Origin: Ceratodon purpureus
Taxonomy: Eukaryota; Streptophyta; Bryopsida; Pseudoditrichales; Ditrichaceae
Direction of reading: 5' to 3'
Length of the DNA stretch: 64,000 nt
Assembly: GCA_014871385.1 (NCBI GenBank)
Contig: CM026431.1
Span: forward strand, 2,240,464 to 2,304,463
Shown here: piece by piece, positions 46,352 through 58,465 of the stretch
Layout: the number at the start of each line of letters is the position of its first letter
Position numbering within the stretch: position 1 is the first letter of the stretch
The notes under the pieces: model-generated
The model's database searches: none
Told to the model about the DNA's origin: nothing
The model's input: the letters and a program-made list of their open reading frames with translations, nothing else
Made by a program: the position numbers and the translations under genes

Positions 46352-49344
46352 TTTTCCTACAACATCATTTTTTATCAAGTCTAATTATGAGCAATATGAT
46401 TCCAAAGACTACTCCATCAAAATTGGACAATGGAGATAAAATAATTGTCAACTGTGGACGCAAGGAGTCTTCAACACAACCCCATCGATCGTTGCAAATT
46501 CTCTAAACATATATGTGGGTCTTCACATTCTGAAACCTCTCAAGCTCCAACTTCGGAAGAATCTCGTCTCCCTTAATAAGGCCAAGTCGGTGCTTCTTAT
46601 TCAAGGCCGCGTCTCTACTCCTTCAACAAAGCCATGTCTCTGCTTTGCTGATGAGGCCCTATCTCCTTGACGCCTTTACTTGAGCAAAGTGCTCTTCTAC
46701 TCGTCAACTCTCATCGGCTCCTTATGGCCGTATGACTTCTCCTCGACCCCTCTCGCAATGTGACTCCTCAAGATTGCCTAGTTCAGCCATGGAGAATCGG
46801 CATTGCTTCACTCGAACACCAAAGGTATGATTGGTAATGAAAGATGATAACAGATCTTAGGAGCGAGGCTCTTATGCGGGGATGTGCTCGGCGTTCAGCG
46901 ATGGAATTTGTGGGCCATTGGTAATTTTTGAGCTCTCGGAACCGAGATTAGATGAAGAATATCGCATTGCCGATCTGTCAAAGTAGTGGTGGCCTGCGGA
47001 CATAGTAGTCACCAATCTGATTTTCTGATTTTTGTCTTTTTCATAATATGAATTTTCCGGCTTTTTGTTCTTCTTGGCTTGTAATTTCTGATTTTTTACA
47101 TTTTTTAAAACTATTTATGAGCAAACTTGCTTTGGTGTTACAATACATAATCTTCTTAGCCATGCGTTCAAAAGTTATGCATTAGAAAAGCTGCACCTTG
47201 TCTCAAATTTTTCAATTCAAGTTTAGATGGAGTAGGGTTAAAGAATCAACTTCTCTTTTCTTTTAAAACAATAAGTATCACAGTTTATGTAGTATTTTTA
47301 AATAAAACATGTTGAGTAAAATTAAATGTTAAATTATTATCATTGTATTATTTTCTAAATGAATTTTCATGCCACTAGGATTATATATACCTTTTGTCAT
47401 CCAATTGCTACAATTTATCTATTAAAAGTTGAAAGGTAGAGAGACTAATTTCCAAGCAAGTCATATTGTCAATCATTAGGATCGAGGGGTTTGGTCTCAA
47501 AAACTAGCCAACATGATTTCAGAAAGTTTCCAAGAGTACTTTCATTACATCCATGCTTGGGAAAATTGAGTGTTTTTGATTGGTACATAATTGCTCTATT
47601 TTCACAATCTAACCTCTCATGAAAACCATGACCCTATGAACGATTATTGGTCATTCTACATTTCTAGACTTAAAAAATCATAGAAAATTGTAGAAATGCT
47701 CAATATATGTGTTTTTTTGGGGGATGGCTTTGCACTAAAGTTGCGGAACGTCCGAAGATCATTAACTTTTTCTTTCACGAATCTACATATGCAAACCTGA
47801 AGTTCAGTCGAAAATACAACCCACTACCTTAGTGTACTGTACTCTGAGCAAGTTGTGCTTCTTGTGAAAGTACACTGCTGCTGTTTGCTGCAGGGGATGT
47901 TTCAACAGCAACATCCACAGTGGATGTAAGTGTTAGACATCTGAAGTATGTGGCCAGTAATTCAGATCTCCACTCACAATTGTTTTGTCCATTGTAAGTA
48001 GTCACTCCAACATCATCTTGACATCATCCGAGTACAACACAGACAGCAGTCTATGCATATTTTTATCCGGGAAATTATGTGTCTTTGTCCAGTCAAGCTC
48101 TGTCTTACACATGCTAACTATACCAACTCCACAAGTTCCAATTATTCCAAGCCTCTGTCTTTACTCTTGATGGACTGTTTCAGTGAGTTTGAGGTTAAGA
48201 ACAGAGTTAAGTAAACTTGAGGTGAACTGGGCTGTACCGGTGGGTTTAAGGCCACCAATGCAGTACTTTGACGGTAGATGTATCCCAATCTAAATTGCAA
48301 CTGGTAGTAACTTTCCTCCAAAAGACGGTTCTTTACACAAGAATTTTGTATTTGCTTATGATAACATACAGAGTATCTGAGTCGGCCTAGTCAGTGTAGG
48401 ACTTAAACCAAATAATTAACAAGACACTTGTAATTCTAATATTTATAGATAATTTCTCTTCACAGTTTTAATAATTATGGATTATAGAGAATGCTTTCCA
48501 ATTTTTTTGGAAAATCCAGAATTTTTTTAATTTGATTTTGATTTTTTCTTTGCTTTTACCTTTTCACCTCATCAACCTTTCACAATCAGCCTCTAGAGTT
48601 GCACTTCATCTTGAATGAAAATCCATAAGGATCCTGGAACCATGATGGGAGCACAAGGAAAGTATTGCAAGCATTTGAGTCAAAGGACTCAATGATTCTG
48701 TTGATGTGCCCATCATGGGGGATCAATTGGCTTGTGATAGACTCAATTGGCAGTCTACAGCAGGGTCTTGTAGAGGGCAAGGAAATCAAATTCAATGTCC
48801 TGAATCTGCTAATTTGAAAAGCCTAGTCAGCTGTAGGCGTGGTGCAGTGCCAGAGGAGCAGGCAACAGAAGTGCTTGATGGAGATGCACAGTGTGGTATA
48901 TCCTTGGTGAAAATGACCCTATTCCACTACTTTCATCCCACAGCACAAATATTAAGTCTAGAAGTCCTTGCGGCAGCTTAGCCATTATATTTCCCATGAC
49001 CTTACGGACTTGTAAACATGTCCCTTGATCCATCTATTACTTGCATTTCAGGTTTACATTCAAAGCACCAGTTCTGCATTAAAATAAGAAGTGGACCCCA
49101 AGAAAGAGGGTTACCACTAATAGTATGTAACTTACACTGGGAATACCTTAGCATACAAAGTTTTCACTTGACCAGGGACAAATCCCGTACCACCACTATT
49201 AATAAATTAACTTAAAACAACAAAAATCAGTTCCAGCTTAGCTTAGTTGCAGAACTTTTTTTATTCCCTAAATATCAGAAGCTGCTTTTTTGTGGTAAGT
49301 AGAGTACAATGTATTTTTGTTGTATTTGGAATGGATCTACAATT
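46352..49344. other. Gene-free stretch
   Basis: About 3 kb with only short, unsupported frames. GC content is moderate from 46500 to 46980 and low after. No terminal repeats, domain signatures or RNA genes were recognised. Confidence 0.45.
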
Positions 49345-49702
49345 TTAACCCTTCAACGTCATTTTGGGTCTTGGAAGGGCAGCCCGAAATTGGATCACGT
49401 CATCTTTTGTACTTGGGCATCATGAATGGTGCATTTTCTGAACTTGGGCATCATGAATGAACCAATCAATGATGAGCTTGCAACCTATATGCAACCCCAA
49501 TTTACCTACCATAATCCTTTCAAAGCACAAATTACTCATACAAATTGTGAATCGAATTGTAAAATTTCACTTTGAGAATGCATAACAAGAAGGTGATTAG
49601 AATGATATAAAAAAATAAGTGAAAATTTGAGTATTGGAAGAGCACAAAGAAGATTATGTGGAAACCCAGCCCCTCGGGTGGGGAAAGACGTTTAAGGGTT
49701 AA
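49345..49702. mobile_element. TTAA-flanked MITE (piggyBac-type), copy 1
   Basis: It begins TTAA-CCCTTCAACGTCATTTT and ends AAAGACGTTTAAGGG-TTAA, giving inverted ends CCCTTmAACGTC and a TTAA duplication, as in piggyBac-type elements. The 350-bp body is non-coding. A diverged copy in reverse orientation lies at 61047-61390; shared landmarks include GGCAGCCC, ATGATGAGCTTGCAACC and AGGTGATTAGAATGATAT. Confidence 0.75.
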
Positions 49703-49812
49703 TGGGTCTAAGGCCAAAGTATAGTTGGAATTCAAATTAATTTGGTTCTTATGAGCTATTACAATTCCAATTTTAAACTTTTTGTTGATAGCAAATACCA
49801 TATGTAATACAT

Positions 49813-50166
49813 TACCCCCTTTGTTTCTAAAAGAATCCGTGATTCCTTTTGAGGCAGGATTAAGTATAGTGACTACAGTCAGAATGCAACAGCTAGCTGC
49901 CATTTAGTTTCATCAAGTCAGAATGAAGTAGCTGTCATTTAGTTTCATAAAGTCAGAATCCAACGGGTGCCATTAACATAAAGCTATGAGATTCCCTGCC
50001 ATTAACATAAAGCTCCGAGATTCCCTGAACTGGTGTGTCACTTCCTCGAATTCCTCCTCGTTTGAATTCCTGACAGATGACTTACTTGGTAATGCTGAAA
50101 TCATGGTTTTTTTGTGAAACAAAGTATTTGTAGAAACCATGGTTTCTTTGTGAAACAGAGGGAGTA
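49813..50166. mobile_element. Stowaway-like MITE
   Basis: Left end TA-CCCCCTTTGTTTCTAAAAG, right end GTTTCTTTGTGAAACAGAGGGAG-TA. The ends are inverted, start with a CTCCCT-type sequence and are bordered by TA, the mark of Tc1/mariner-derived Stowaway MITEs. The inside carries short direct repeats (AAGTCAGAAT, CCATTAACATAAAGCT, GAGATTCCCTG). Confidence 0.55.
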
Positions 50167-51576
50167 CATTGTTTGTGCTATCTTTGAGAGGAAAATTATT
50201 TGTGGAAATAAGATTTTTTTAATTCGTTTTTTTGTTATTGGATTTTCCATAGCTTAAAGTGAGACCAAGTTACCAATCTATTGAGGATCAGAATCTTTGG
50301 ACAAACAGAAGAACCACATCAGAAAACACACGGGAAGATGCAGACTTAGAGCAGATTCTGCTTATGTTCTTGGCCAGTCCTTAAGCTAAGAGTGGACAAG
50401 AAGGAGGATGGCCGGGAAGTTGAAAGGGCCAATAATATGGAAAAGGAGGTCACAGGGATTGACATGTATGAGGTAAGTTAGAAGGTTCTGTTGGAAAAAC
50501 CATGTCACACTTCACACTGCTTTGTTGAACTTCTCTTGCCAGTCACAGGCCACAAGTTGGCCTCACTATTACACACACACATGCAACCTTCATGTCCAAT
50601 CTAGTGCATTCATAATCAACTCCTCAAAGACAAACTATCCCACACACTTCTACACTTAATCATGAACTCCCAGATATCTTCATCAAATTCAAAACACATC
50701 ACAACATATAAATCAACCCTTATTAACACCAAACCAACATTCAAATCTCACATCCAACATCAAGGAACCACATCCAACATCATAAAGCCACATCGAACAT
50801 CGGTGAACCTCATCCATACCCCCTTTCAAAAATAAAAAATAAACATGGCGAAACAAAGAAGCTGTTACAAGTCACAAGACTCTTGCCTTGCCTACAGAAT
50901 CCACGATCCCTACAATCACAAGCCAAAAGCCAAAGCCCAAACATCCCATCCCACAAAATAGTTGAACCGTAAAACTTAACCGGACCAACAAGTTAAACCG
51001 ACCTATAAGTTGAACCAACAAACCAACGAGTTAAACCGACCAACAAGTTAAACCAACAAACCCAGTCACCGCTCGGTTCGAACCCGGCGCCGTCACCGGG
51101 AAGGGGTTCTTTAATAACCAGGGTTCCCAACGCGCGTTCCCGACCCTTATCCGTTACAGCAAAGGCGGGGAACGCGCCCGGGGTGGCCGGGGAACAGAAA
51201 CCATGGCGTCGGTCGGCTGGGCAATCGCCTCCGCAAAGCTTCAACCAAAAAAGAGAGACAGAATGGCAGCCAGGGCCCCGTCCCGCGACCCACCCCGGTT
51301 TAATTCGCTGCGTATCACGTTGCTACCAACTCACGCCCCCGCAATGCATCGCTGCTGATGCAGGCCCCCCCCGGCACGCAGGAACGGGCCCGGCCTGGAG
51401 CACGGTACAGACAGTGGAGCAGAGCAGGAGCAGAGCAAAGCAGAGCAGAGCACAGACACAGCGAGAGAGAGAGACGGGAAGAGAAGAGAAGAGAGGGAGA
51501 CAGAGACGTCAAGAGATCAGTCGAGGTCGAGGGAGCGAGACGCGGGGCTCTCGGGAGGGATGAGGAGGTGAGGGCC
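50167..51576. other. Upstream region of the MLK gene
   Basis: Composition changes from AT-rich (to about 51030) to GC-rich (from about 51060). From 50530 to 50800 short CATCCAACATC-type repeats occur. Around 50940-51060 AAGTTAAACCGACC-type repeats occur. From 51420 a purine-rich stretch (AGCAGAGCAGAGC, GAGAGAGAGACGGG) probably belongs to the 5' untranslated leader. No TATA box was recognised. Confidence 0.4.
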
Positions 51577-51612
51577 GGGGCGGGGCGGGGCGGGGCGGGG
51601 AGGGAAGGGAGG
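51577..51612 (+). promoter_or_regulatory. G-tract run, potential G-quadruplex, upstream of the MLK start
   Basis: Five consecutive GGGGC/GGGG blocks lie about 90-120 bases before the start codon. The spacing of four-G runs by single bases fits a stable G-quadruplex on the coding strand. It is probably in the 5' leader or core promoter. Confidence 0.5.
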
Positions 51613-51696
51613 CATTGCGGGCGAGGGTTTGGAGGGGAAAGATATGATCGGGAGGAAGGACGGGAAACTGAGGGCGGAGGAGTGCATGGGTGAAGG

Positions 51697-54600
51697 ATGC
51701 CAGAGCTGCGAAGTGGAGCGCGACAGCCACGCTCTCCACTCCCGGCAGTAGGTGTGTGCGCGGAGGCTGGGGGTGCGGGCAGGAGGACGACGCCGCGGAG
51801 GCGAGGGGGTGCGGGGACTGAGGAGGGCGGGGAGGGCGTGGCGCCGGAGGGAAATCGTGTGAGGACGAGGGCTGCGGTCGCGAAGGAGGCAGCGGTTGTG
51901 ACGCCTAGGGTTGCCGGCCGCGGGAAGGCACGTGCGGCGGGGAAGCAGGCGCGGGGAGGGAAACCTAGTGGGAAGGGTGCTGCTGCTGCGGGGACTAAGG
52001 GGAAGGGGGCCGCGGGGCGGGGGAAGCAGGTGCCGTCTAGATCTCATTCGCCCGCGGAGGAGCCGTTGCAGGAGGATCTCTGCACGTCGGACGACAACGT
52101 TGACGAGGATTTAGATCTAGGGGTCGGGAAGAAGGAAGAAGGGGGCGAAGAAAACAGGGAGATGGAGGAGGAGAGCGCTGGACGGAGTGCGGAGAAGGTG
52201 CCCGGAGCGGGAGACGATGATGGAAGCGCTGCCCCGCTTCCGGAGAGGGTAATTGAAGTCGCACACTCGCAGTTTTCGTTGCTTTCTTATGTGGTTGCTT
52301 ATTTTGTATGCTGTGGTCATGTGTGTGATTGCTCTTGGGAATGCGAGATGTTGGAAGTCCATTTCACATAGGATTTGGCATGCTTTGATGGATATTCATG
52401 TGGCCCCATGGTTGACAAGGATATCTGCATGCATTCAAGCATACACGTTGCGAGTTTGGGACATTGGGGCATTCTCGTCTAGGATGGCGTTGTTGTGTTG
52501 ATAGAGAGAGCTCATAACGTTGAATTGATGTGTGTGTCGAGGTCCTTGACTCTGTCAATCATTTGGTTTAATGATTGCTAACACGCTGAACATGCAGGTC
52601 CAAGTTGGTGGGTCACCTGTGTACAAGATTGAGAGGAAACTTGGCAAGGGTGGGTTTGGCCAAGTGTATGTTGGTCGGCGATTGAGCGGTGGTTCAGAGC
52701 GGACCGGTCCACAGGCTGTGGAGGTACTGGTTTGCTTGAACTTTTCGAAATTCCTTCTGCAGCATGCTAGATGTGATAATCATGTGTGGGAGGAGGTCTC
52801 AAACGTATGGTAGGAATGACCTCGGGTGTTTGTAGGTGCTGTAACGGCGTGTTGTGTGTGGTATTGACCGATGCGGCGGTGCGTTTGGTTGCAGGTAGCA
52901 TTGAAGTTTGAGCATCGGAGCAGCAAAGGATGCAATTATGGTCCTCCTTACGAGTGGCAGGTTTACAAGTGCGTCCCTGGGATCCGTATGATGGTTGGAA
53001 GTTGGTTTGTGTGTTGGGTGTGTGGCAGACCTAAGGTGAAGCGAGCATGGGATTAGTGGTGGCTGATTGGATCGATATGGTTGGTGTTGTGCAGCACTTT
53101 AGGTGGCAGTCATGGTGTGCCTCGGGTACATTACAAAGGGCGTCAAGGGGACTACTACGTGATGGTGCGTGATCGGGAGTGATGAGTGAATGGTTTTTGG
53201 GTTCCGAGTACAGACGTGTGTGATGAGTTGCAAGCGTATGTTGTGGGTGTGGTGAGAATATGCGTGGAGTTTGATGGTGGTGGTTGTGGTGGTGCAGGTG
53301 ATGGACATGCTTGGACCTAGTCTGTGGGACGTGTGGAACACATCTGGGCAGGCGTAAGCATCGACATCCTGGGGAGGGGGCCGTGTTGCATGTGTGTTGT
53401 TGTGAGCGGGGTTGTGATTGTCTTGGTTGAGTCGGCTGATGGTGTGAACGGTGCGTGTGTTTGCAGGATGTCGACTGAGATGGTGGCCTGCATTGCGGTG
53501 GAGTCGATCTCGATCCTGGAGAAGATGCATGCGAGAGGGTACGATGCGTGGGCCGAGTGTATGTGTGTATCGGGGCATTGTGTTTGAAGCGTGGGTGAGT
53601 TTAGGGTTGGTACGGTTGAGTATCGTGAGACGGGAAGTGGTGGTGGTGCTGACATGTAGGATGCGCCGTGGTTGGGATGCAGGTATGTGCACGGAGATGT
53701 GAAGCCGGAGAACTTTCTGTTGGGACAGCCGAACACGACGGACGAGAAGAAGCTGTTTCTTGTGGATCTGGGGCTTGGTGAGTTGTAGCGGAGTGCATGT
53801 CCGGTCGGGGTAGTTGCATCCGTTTTGGAAGCGTTGTTGGTTGGTGTGGGAGAGGTGAATGGAATGGTTGCAGGCTTGTTGGAGTACGTGGGAAGAGGAT
53901 GCATGTCTGATTGTGATGATCTGACAGGTTGTGATGTGGTGATGTGGGGTGTGCAGCTACTCGATGGAGGGATGGGACGACGGGTCAACATGTAGAATAC
54001 GACCAGAGGCCTGATGTGTTTCGGTGAGGCTCGGGGTGTGGTGATGGAGTGGTTGCGTAGGTTTCGTGAGGTGTTGGTTTGGGGTGGCAGCGTGTATGTG
54101 GGTAGTTGTCGCTGAATGTGTGCGTTGATTTGTGTGACAGGGGAACAGTCCGGTACGCGAGCGTGCACGCACACTTGGGAAGGACTGGGAGTAGGAGGGA
54201 TGATTTGGAGTCCCTTGCATACACTCTGGTGTTCCTTCTACGAGGGCGTCTGCCGTGGCAAGGTTACCAGGTATGGGATAGAGCGCGTGCGTGCGAGGGC
54301 TGAGCGTTATAGTTGAAGGATATGTGTATGGAAGGTGTCGTGTGTGCGTCAGGCGGTGTGGATGGTTGGTAAGTCGGTTGGCATGTTTTGTGGAGATGGT
54401 GGAAGTGTGACGGTGCGTGTGCGTGGTTTGTAGGGCGACAACAAGGGGTTTCTGGTGTGCAAGAAGAAGATGGCAACATCACCCGAGATGCTTTGCTGTT
54501 TCTGCCCACCTCCGTTCAAGCAGTTTCTGGAGATGGTGGTGAACATGAAGTTCGACGAGGAGCCCAACTACGGGAAGCTGGTGGTACTGTTCGATTCTAT

Positions 54601-56437
54601 ATTAGGCCCGAACCCCGCCGTGAGACCGATCAACACAGATGGTGCCCAGAAGGTGAGCATTGGGAGGGAGTGTGTGGGGTTTGATGGGGTGAGTATGGTG
54701 GTGTTTGTCTGTATGGTAGTGATGATGGTGGAGTCCTGAGAATGTGTGGGGGTGCAGTGTTCGATACAGGTGGGCCAGAAGCGGGGTAGGATTAGCGTTG
54801 AGGAGGACGAGGATGACCAACCAAAGAAGAAGATCCGTTTGGGAATGCCTGCAACTCAATGGATTACCGTCTACAATGCCCGACGACCAATGAAGCAGAG
54901 GTATGGGATAGAGAGGCGATTTGAGTAATGCTTGGGTTGATGTTGGAGGTGTCTTGCTGCCAATTCTATATGGTGAAGTTTAGTTTGTGTGGGTTTGGAA
55001 GGAGTTTTGCTCTATGGGGACTGTTGAATCCGTGGGACAGCATGTCTGGATGCAAAGTTAGGACTGCACTTTGATATGCTGTAATCGTTCCCATGTGTTT
55101 CTAGGTTTGCATGTGAGTTGTGGGTTTGTGGGGAGTGGTATGAGAGTCGTGTGTGCGGAAGGGGTGTGTATGCTGACGATGTTGTGGATGGCAGGTACCA
55201 TTACAATGTGGCGGACTCTCGGCTGACTCAGCATGTGGAGAAGGGTAACGAAGACGGCCTGTATATAAGCAGCGTGGCTTCTTGTACAAACCTGTGGGCT
55301 CTGATCATGGATGCGGGGACTGGATTTACTGCACAAGTGTACGAGCTGTCGCATGTTTTCCTCCATAAGGTGGGCATGTGTGGGATTGGTGTTGGAGTTG
55401 AGGTGTTTATGGGCGGTGGATGATAGCGTGGGTTGCGGGCGAGGGTGGTTGGGAGACGAGCGGTGGTACTTAGTGTTGGGTGCGGTGTGTGTGCAGGAGT
55501 GGATCATGGAACAGTGGGAAAAGAATTTCTACATCAGCGCCATTGCTGGTGCCAACAATGGGAGCTCTCTGGTTGTCATGTCCAAAGGTAGGGGCGTGGA
55601 GTGGCGTGGTGGATGAATGTCGCTGTGGAATCGTGCTTGTGAAGTGAGATGTTGGGATGTGTGGGGGATTGAATTGAATTACCCTGATCGAGGAGTGGTT
55701 CTGTTTCGATGTGAGACGTGATTGTTTGCTGTGTGGAGTTGTGTGTTATGGTGTTGATGGATTGTTTTGTGGGCGCGTGGTGTGACTGCGGTGTGGGTCG
55801 TGCAGGTACATCGTATACCCAGCAATCTTACAAAGTGAGCGACTCTTTTCCGTTCAAGTGGATCAACAAGAAGTGGCGGGAGGGGTTCTACGTGACGTCG
55901 ATGGCGACAGCGGGTAGCCGATGGGGTGTGGTGATGTCACGCAATGCCGGGTTTTCCGACCAGGTGAGTGGGTGTGACGTGTGATAGGTGGGGTGTCGAT
56001 GGTGGGGTTTGGAAGCAGTTTGAGACGTGGGAGTGAGGTGTGGATGGGATGCTGATGTTTGTGGGGTGGCAGGTGGTGGAGCTGGACTTTTTGTATCCCA
56101 GTGAAGGCATCCACAGACGATGGGACAGTGGGTATCGCATAACGTCAACAGCTGCGACATGGGATCAGGCAGCGTTCGTGCTGAGTGTGCCGCGGCGGAA
56201 ACCGGCCGACGAGACTCAGGAGACGCTGCGGACGTCGGCGTTCCCGAGCACGCATGTGAAGGTGGGTTTGGGTGGGATGGGGTTGTGGAGTGTTGTTGCG
56301 GAGTGTTTGGAGTAGGAGTGGTTGGTCATGGTGATGGATATGGTTGCTGAGGGGTTGTTGGATGTGTTGTGGAGCAGGAGAAGTGGTCGAAGAATCTGTA
56401 CATCGCAGCCGTAAGTTACGGGCGCACTGTTTCATAA
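51697..56437 (+). CDS. MLK: MUT9-like / casein-kinase-1-like protein kinase (MLK/PPK family), 16 exons
   Basis: A nuclear Ser/Thr kinase; in Arabidopsis the family phosphorylates histone H3, photoreceptors and hormone-signalling proteins. Exons: 51697-52248, 52598-52723, 52895-52968, 53095-53164, 53298-53353, 53467-53538, 53683-53777, 53957-54023, 54141-54270, 54434-54652, 54770-54900, 55195-55369, 55497-55587, 55806-55963, 56073-56261, 56378-56437. All GT-AG and in phase, 754 residues. The start MPELRSGAR is the family signature. Residues 1-184 are a basic, Gly/Ala-rich then acidic tail. The kinase has GKGGFG at 200-205, Lys230 in [13 protein letters not shown] at 320-327 and DLG at 345-347. 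A conserved C-terminal non-kinase region holds [28 protein letters not shown] and [10 protein letters not shown], ending YGRTVS. Nothing is missing, so it looks functional. Introns are short (about 100-350 bases) and GT-rich. Confidence 0.95.
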
Positions 56438-57450
56438 TTGGTTCCGTTTCGCGACGTAGTCCGACGGGCACGTTGGCGGGAAGACCTGATGGACGGTCAA
56501 TTGAGTAGGGCTACTCTGTGGGTTTTGTGCGTAATCGGCGCATCTTGGCACATTCGTCCGGGCTGAAAGCTGGGACGGCCCTCGAGGTAAAGCAATAGCA
56601 TCCTGTCAGTATGAGTAAAGGGGTCGCGCGGAACGCATATAGGGAAGAGGGATAGGTGGCCTAAGTTATCCAGACTGTCGGTTTGGTGGAGTCGCTACCG
56701 GCTTGCAGGCAAGTGAGAGGGTAGTGACGGTGGAGCGGCAGCACTCTGTGTGAGGTGACTGTCGATGCGGGCAGGGGTAGTCCTTGCCTGGAGGAGAGAT
56801 TGTTGTCACAGAAACCGAGGATACTGCATGGAAGTTTGATCTGAAGGTTTTTTTCTACATTTTCGTGGGCCGGTGGAGGTGTGTGGGGATGGGTCTCCGG
56901 TTGTGGGGAATGGAACTTTTGCGGGGATGTGGAATTGGGAAGGTAGAAATGTGTATTTTTGCACTCAGCATGTGTTGGGTATAATATAGTTGAGGCTGAA
57001 TTGTTGAATATGGGTGGCGTTGAAGTGATTGATTGTATGACGGATATAGCGAATGGACTTGATGATTGTTTAGAGGTTGATGGTTATCGATCCTTCTTTT
57101 AGTGTATTTTATGTTTATATGCTGTGTCCATTTATTAGTTTTGTGTTGTTGTTTTCTTCTTGTTAGTAATGGAAATGACGGTGCGATTTGAAGATTGTTT
57201 TAATATTGTGCTTTTTTACTGTGCCAATTTTATTTGTTGCTTGCAGTTTTGTTCCTCATTTAGATACTCTTGCGTCAAGTATGAATGCTTCATGAGGTTA
57301 TGGTGTGGATTTACTTTGAAAATTGTCTTGTATGTATCGGTTAGTATGTTGTTTTTGGTCGAGAGTTTGAGTTTCGTATTATGGATCTGTAGAGCAATTG
57401 GATTCTAATTTAGCTTGCATTACATATCTTTTCGCTATGTAACGTAACTA
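56438..57450. other. 3' flank of MLK
   Basis: The first 350 bases are GC-rich and are probably the 3' untranslated region; the DNA then becomes AT-rich. AATAAA was not found close to the stop, and plant signals are often degenerate. No other gene is visible. Confidence 0.45.
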
Positions 57451-57553
57451 TTAAGGTAGAGATGGGTATCCCCGTCAGTTTAAGCCATTCAGCACATTTC
57501 ATTTGGGATTGAGAAGTCTATGGGGATTTCATCTCTACCCATCTCTACCTTAT
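57451..57553. repeat. Small foldback, about 100 bp
   Basis: TTAAGGTAGAGATGGG at 57451-57466 is matched by CCCATCTCTACCTTA at 57538-57552. A further partly complementary pair, GTATCCCC and GGGGAT, lies inside. It has the size and form of a small MITE or remnant; no target duplication is certain. Confidence 0.6.
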
Positions 57554-57870
57554 GTAAATTTTATCATGGCCTTGAAGCATCTTGGGATAAAATTTCGTCA
57601 GAAAGGAATGCATGGAGTGATCATCATTGCGTATTTCCTAATTGCATAGCGGATCAGTGCTCTCACGTCATATCTGTCTTTGGTCGTCATTATACCGGTA
57701 CTCCCCCACTCAATCCGGAGGTTACCTCCCCCTTTCTATCTTCGGTGTGAAAATATTTTGATTTACTGCTCTGATTGCTTGAGAGCTCCGAGAGAGGATG
57801 AGAGGCTTCAGAGGAACAGGGTTTCAAATGGTGAGAGTCTATCCCTGTTTTACATACCCGGAAACCGAGT

Positions 57871-57923
57871 TTAACTTGGTATACTTTTCCAGAGTTTTTT
57901 AAGACAAGAGTATACCAAGTTAA
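57871..57923. repeat. 15-bp perfect inverted repeat
   Basis: TTAACTTGGTATACT at 57871-57885 and its exact complement at 57909-57923, with 23 bases between them. It would form a hairpin in RNA or single-stranded DNA. It may be a degenerate foldback element. Confidence 0.7.
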
Positions 57924-58209
57924 GACAAATTTTGGTGGAGTAGAGTAGTTATAAACTATGAAATACATTTGTTCGAGTAGATCTGGAATTGATGTGATGA
58001 TAATACTTCAATTATAAATTTCGTAACTTATTTGAAAATTATTAATTGAGTTTAATATTGATTTACTGCACATTTAAAGCTGGTTGTTGAAGTAATTTTG
58101 TTTGGGCTTTTATAAAAATAAGATATCTACAGAATTTTCGTATTCGGATTTAAAGTAATTAGATTGGTTAGAGCAGCCCAGATGTCTTCAATTAGATAAA
58201 TTTTATTGA

Positions 58210-58371
58210 TACACTCCCTTTGTCTCACTAAAAGACTCTTATTTGCTAACAATATTGGTTTTAAGGATAAACTAAATTTAGAAACAAGTTGGCCAAAATT
58301 AGAAATAATGATCTTATTTCGAGATAGATTTTTTGAACAAACAATGGTCTTTTAGTGAGACGGATGGAGTA
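58210..58371. mobile_element. Stowaway MITE
   Basis: TA-CACTCCCTTTGTCTCACTAA at the left and the matching inverted TTAGTGAGACGGATGGAG-TA at the right. The ends begin with the CTCCCTCCGT-type Stowaway sequence and are bordered by TA. About 160 bp, non-coding. Confidence 0.8.
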
Positions 58372-58465
58372 ATTTCTTGTAGTTTCGTTTTTCAATGTTA
58401 GAATGTTAAAAAAAATTCATGTTTGTAATATCTTCAAACAAATCCGCTATTTGTGAATGGCTTCC

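Noticed and set aside
51517-52047. 176-residue minus-strand ORF rich in Arg/Pro
   Set aside because: GC-rich antisense shadow of the first MLK exon.
53099-54174. Long His/Thr/Pro-rich minus-strand ORFs
   Set aside because: Antisense shadows of MLK exons and their GT-rich introns; composition reflects the repeated ACACAC complement.
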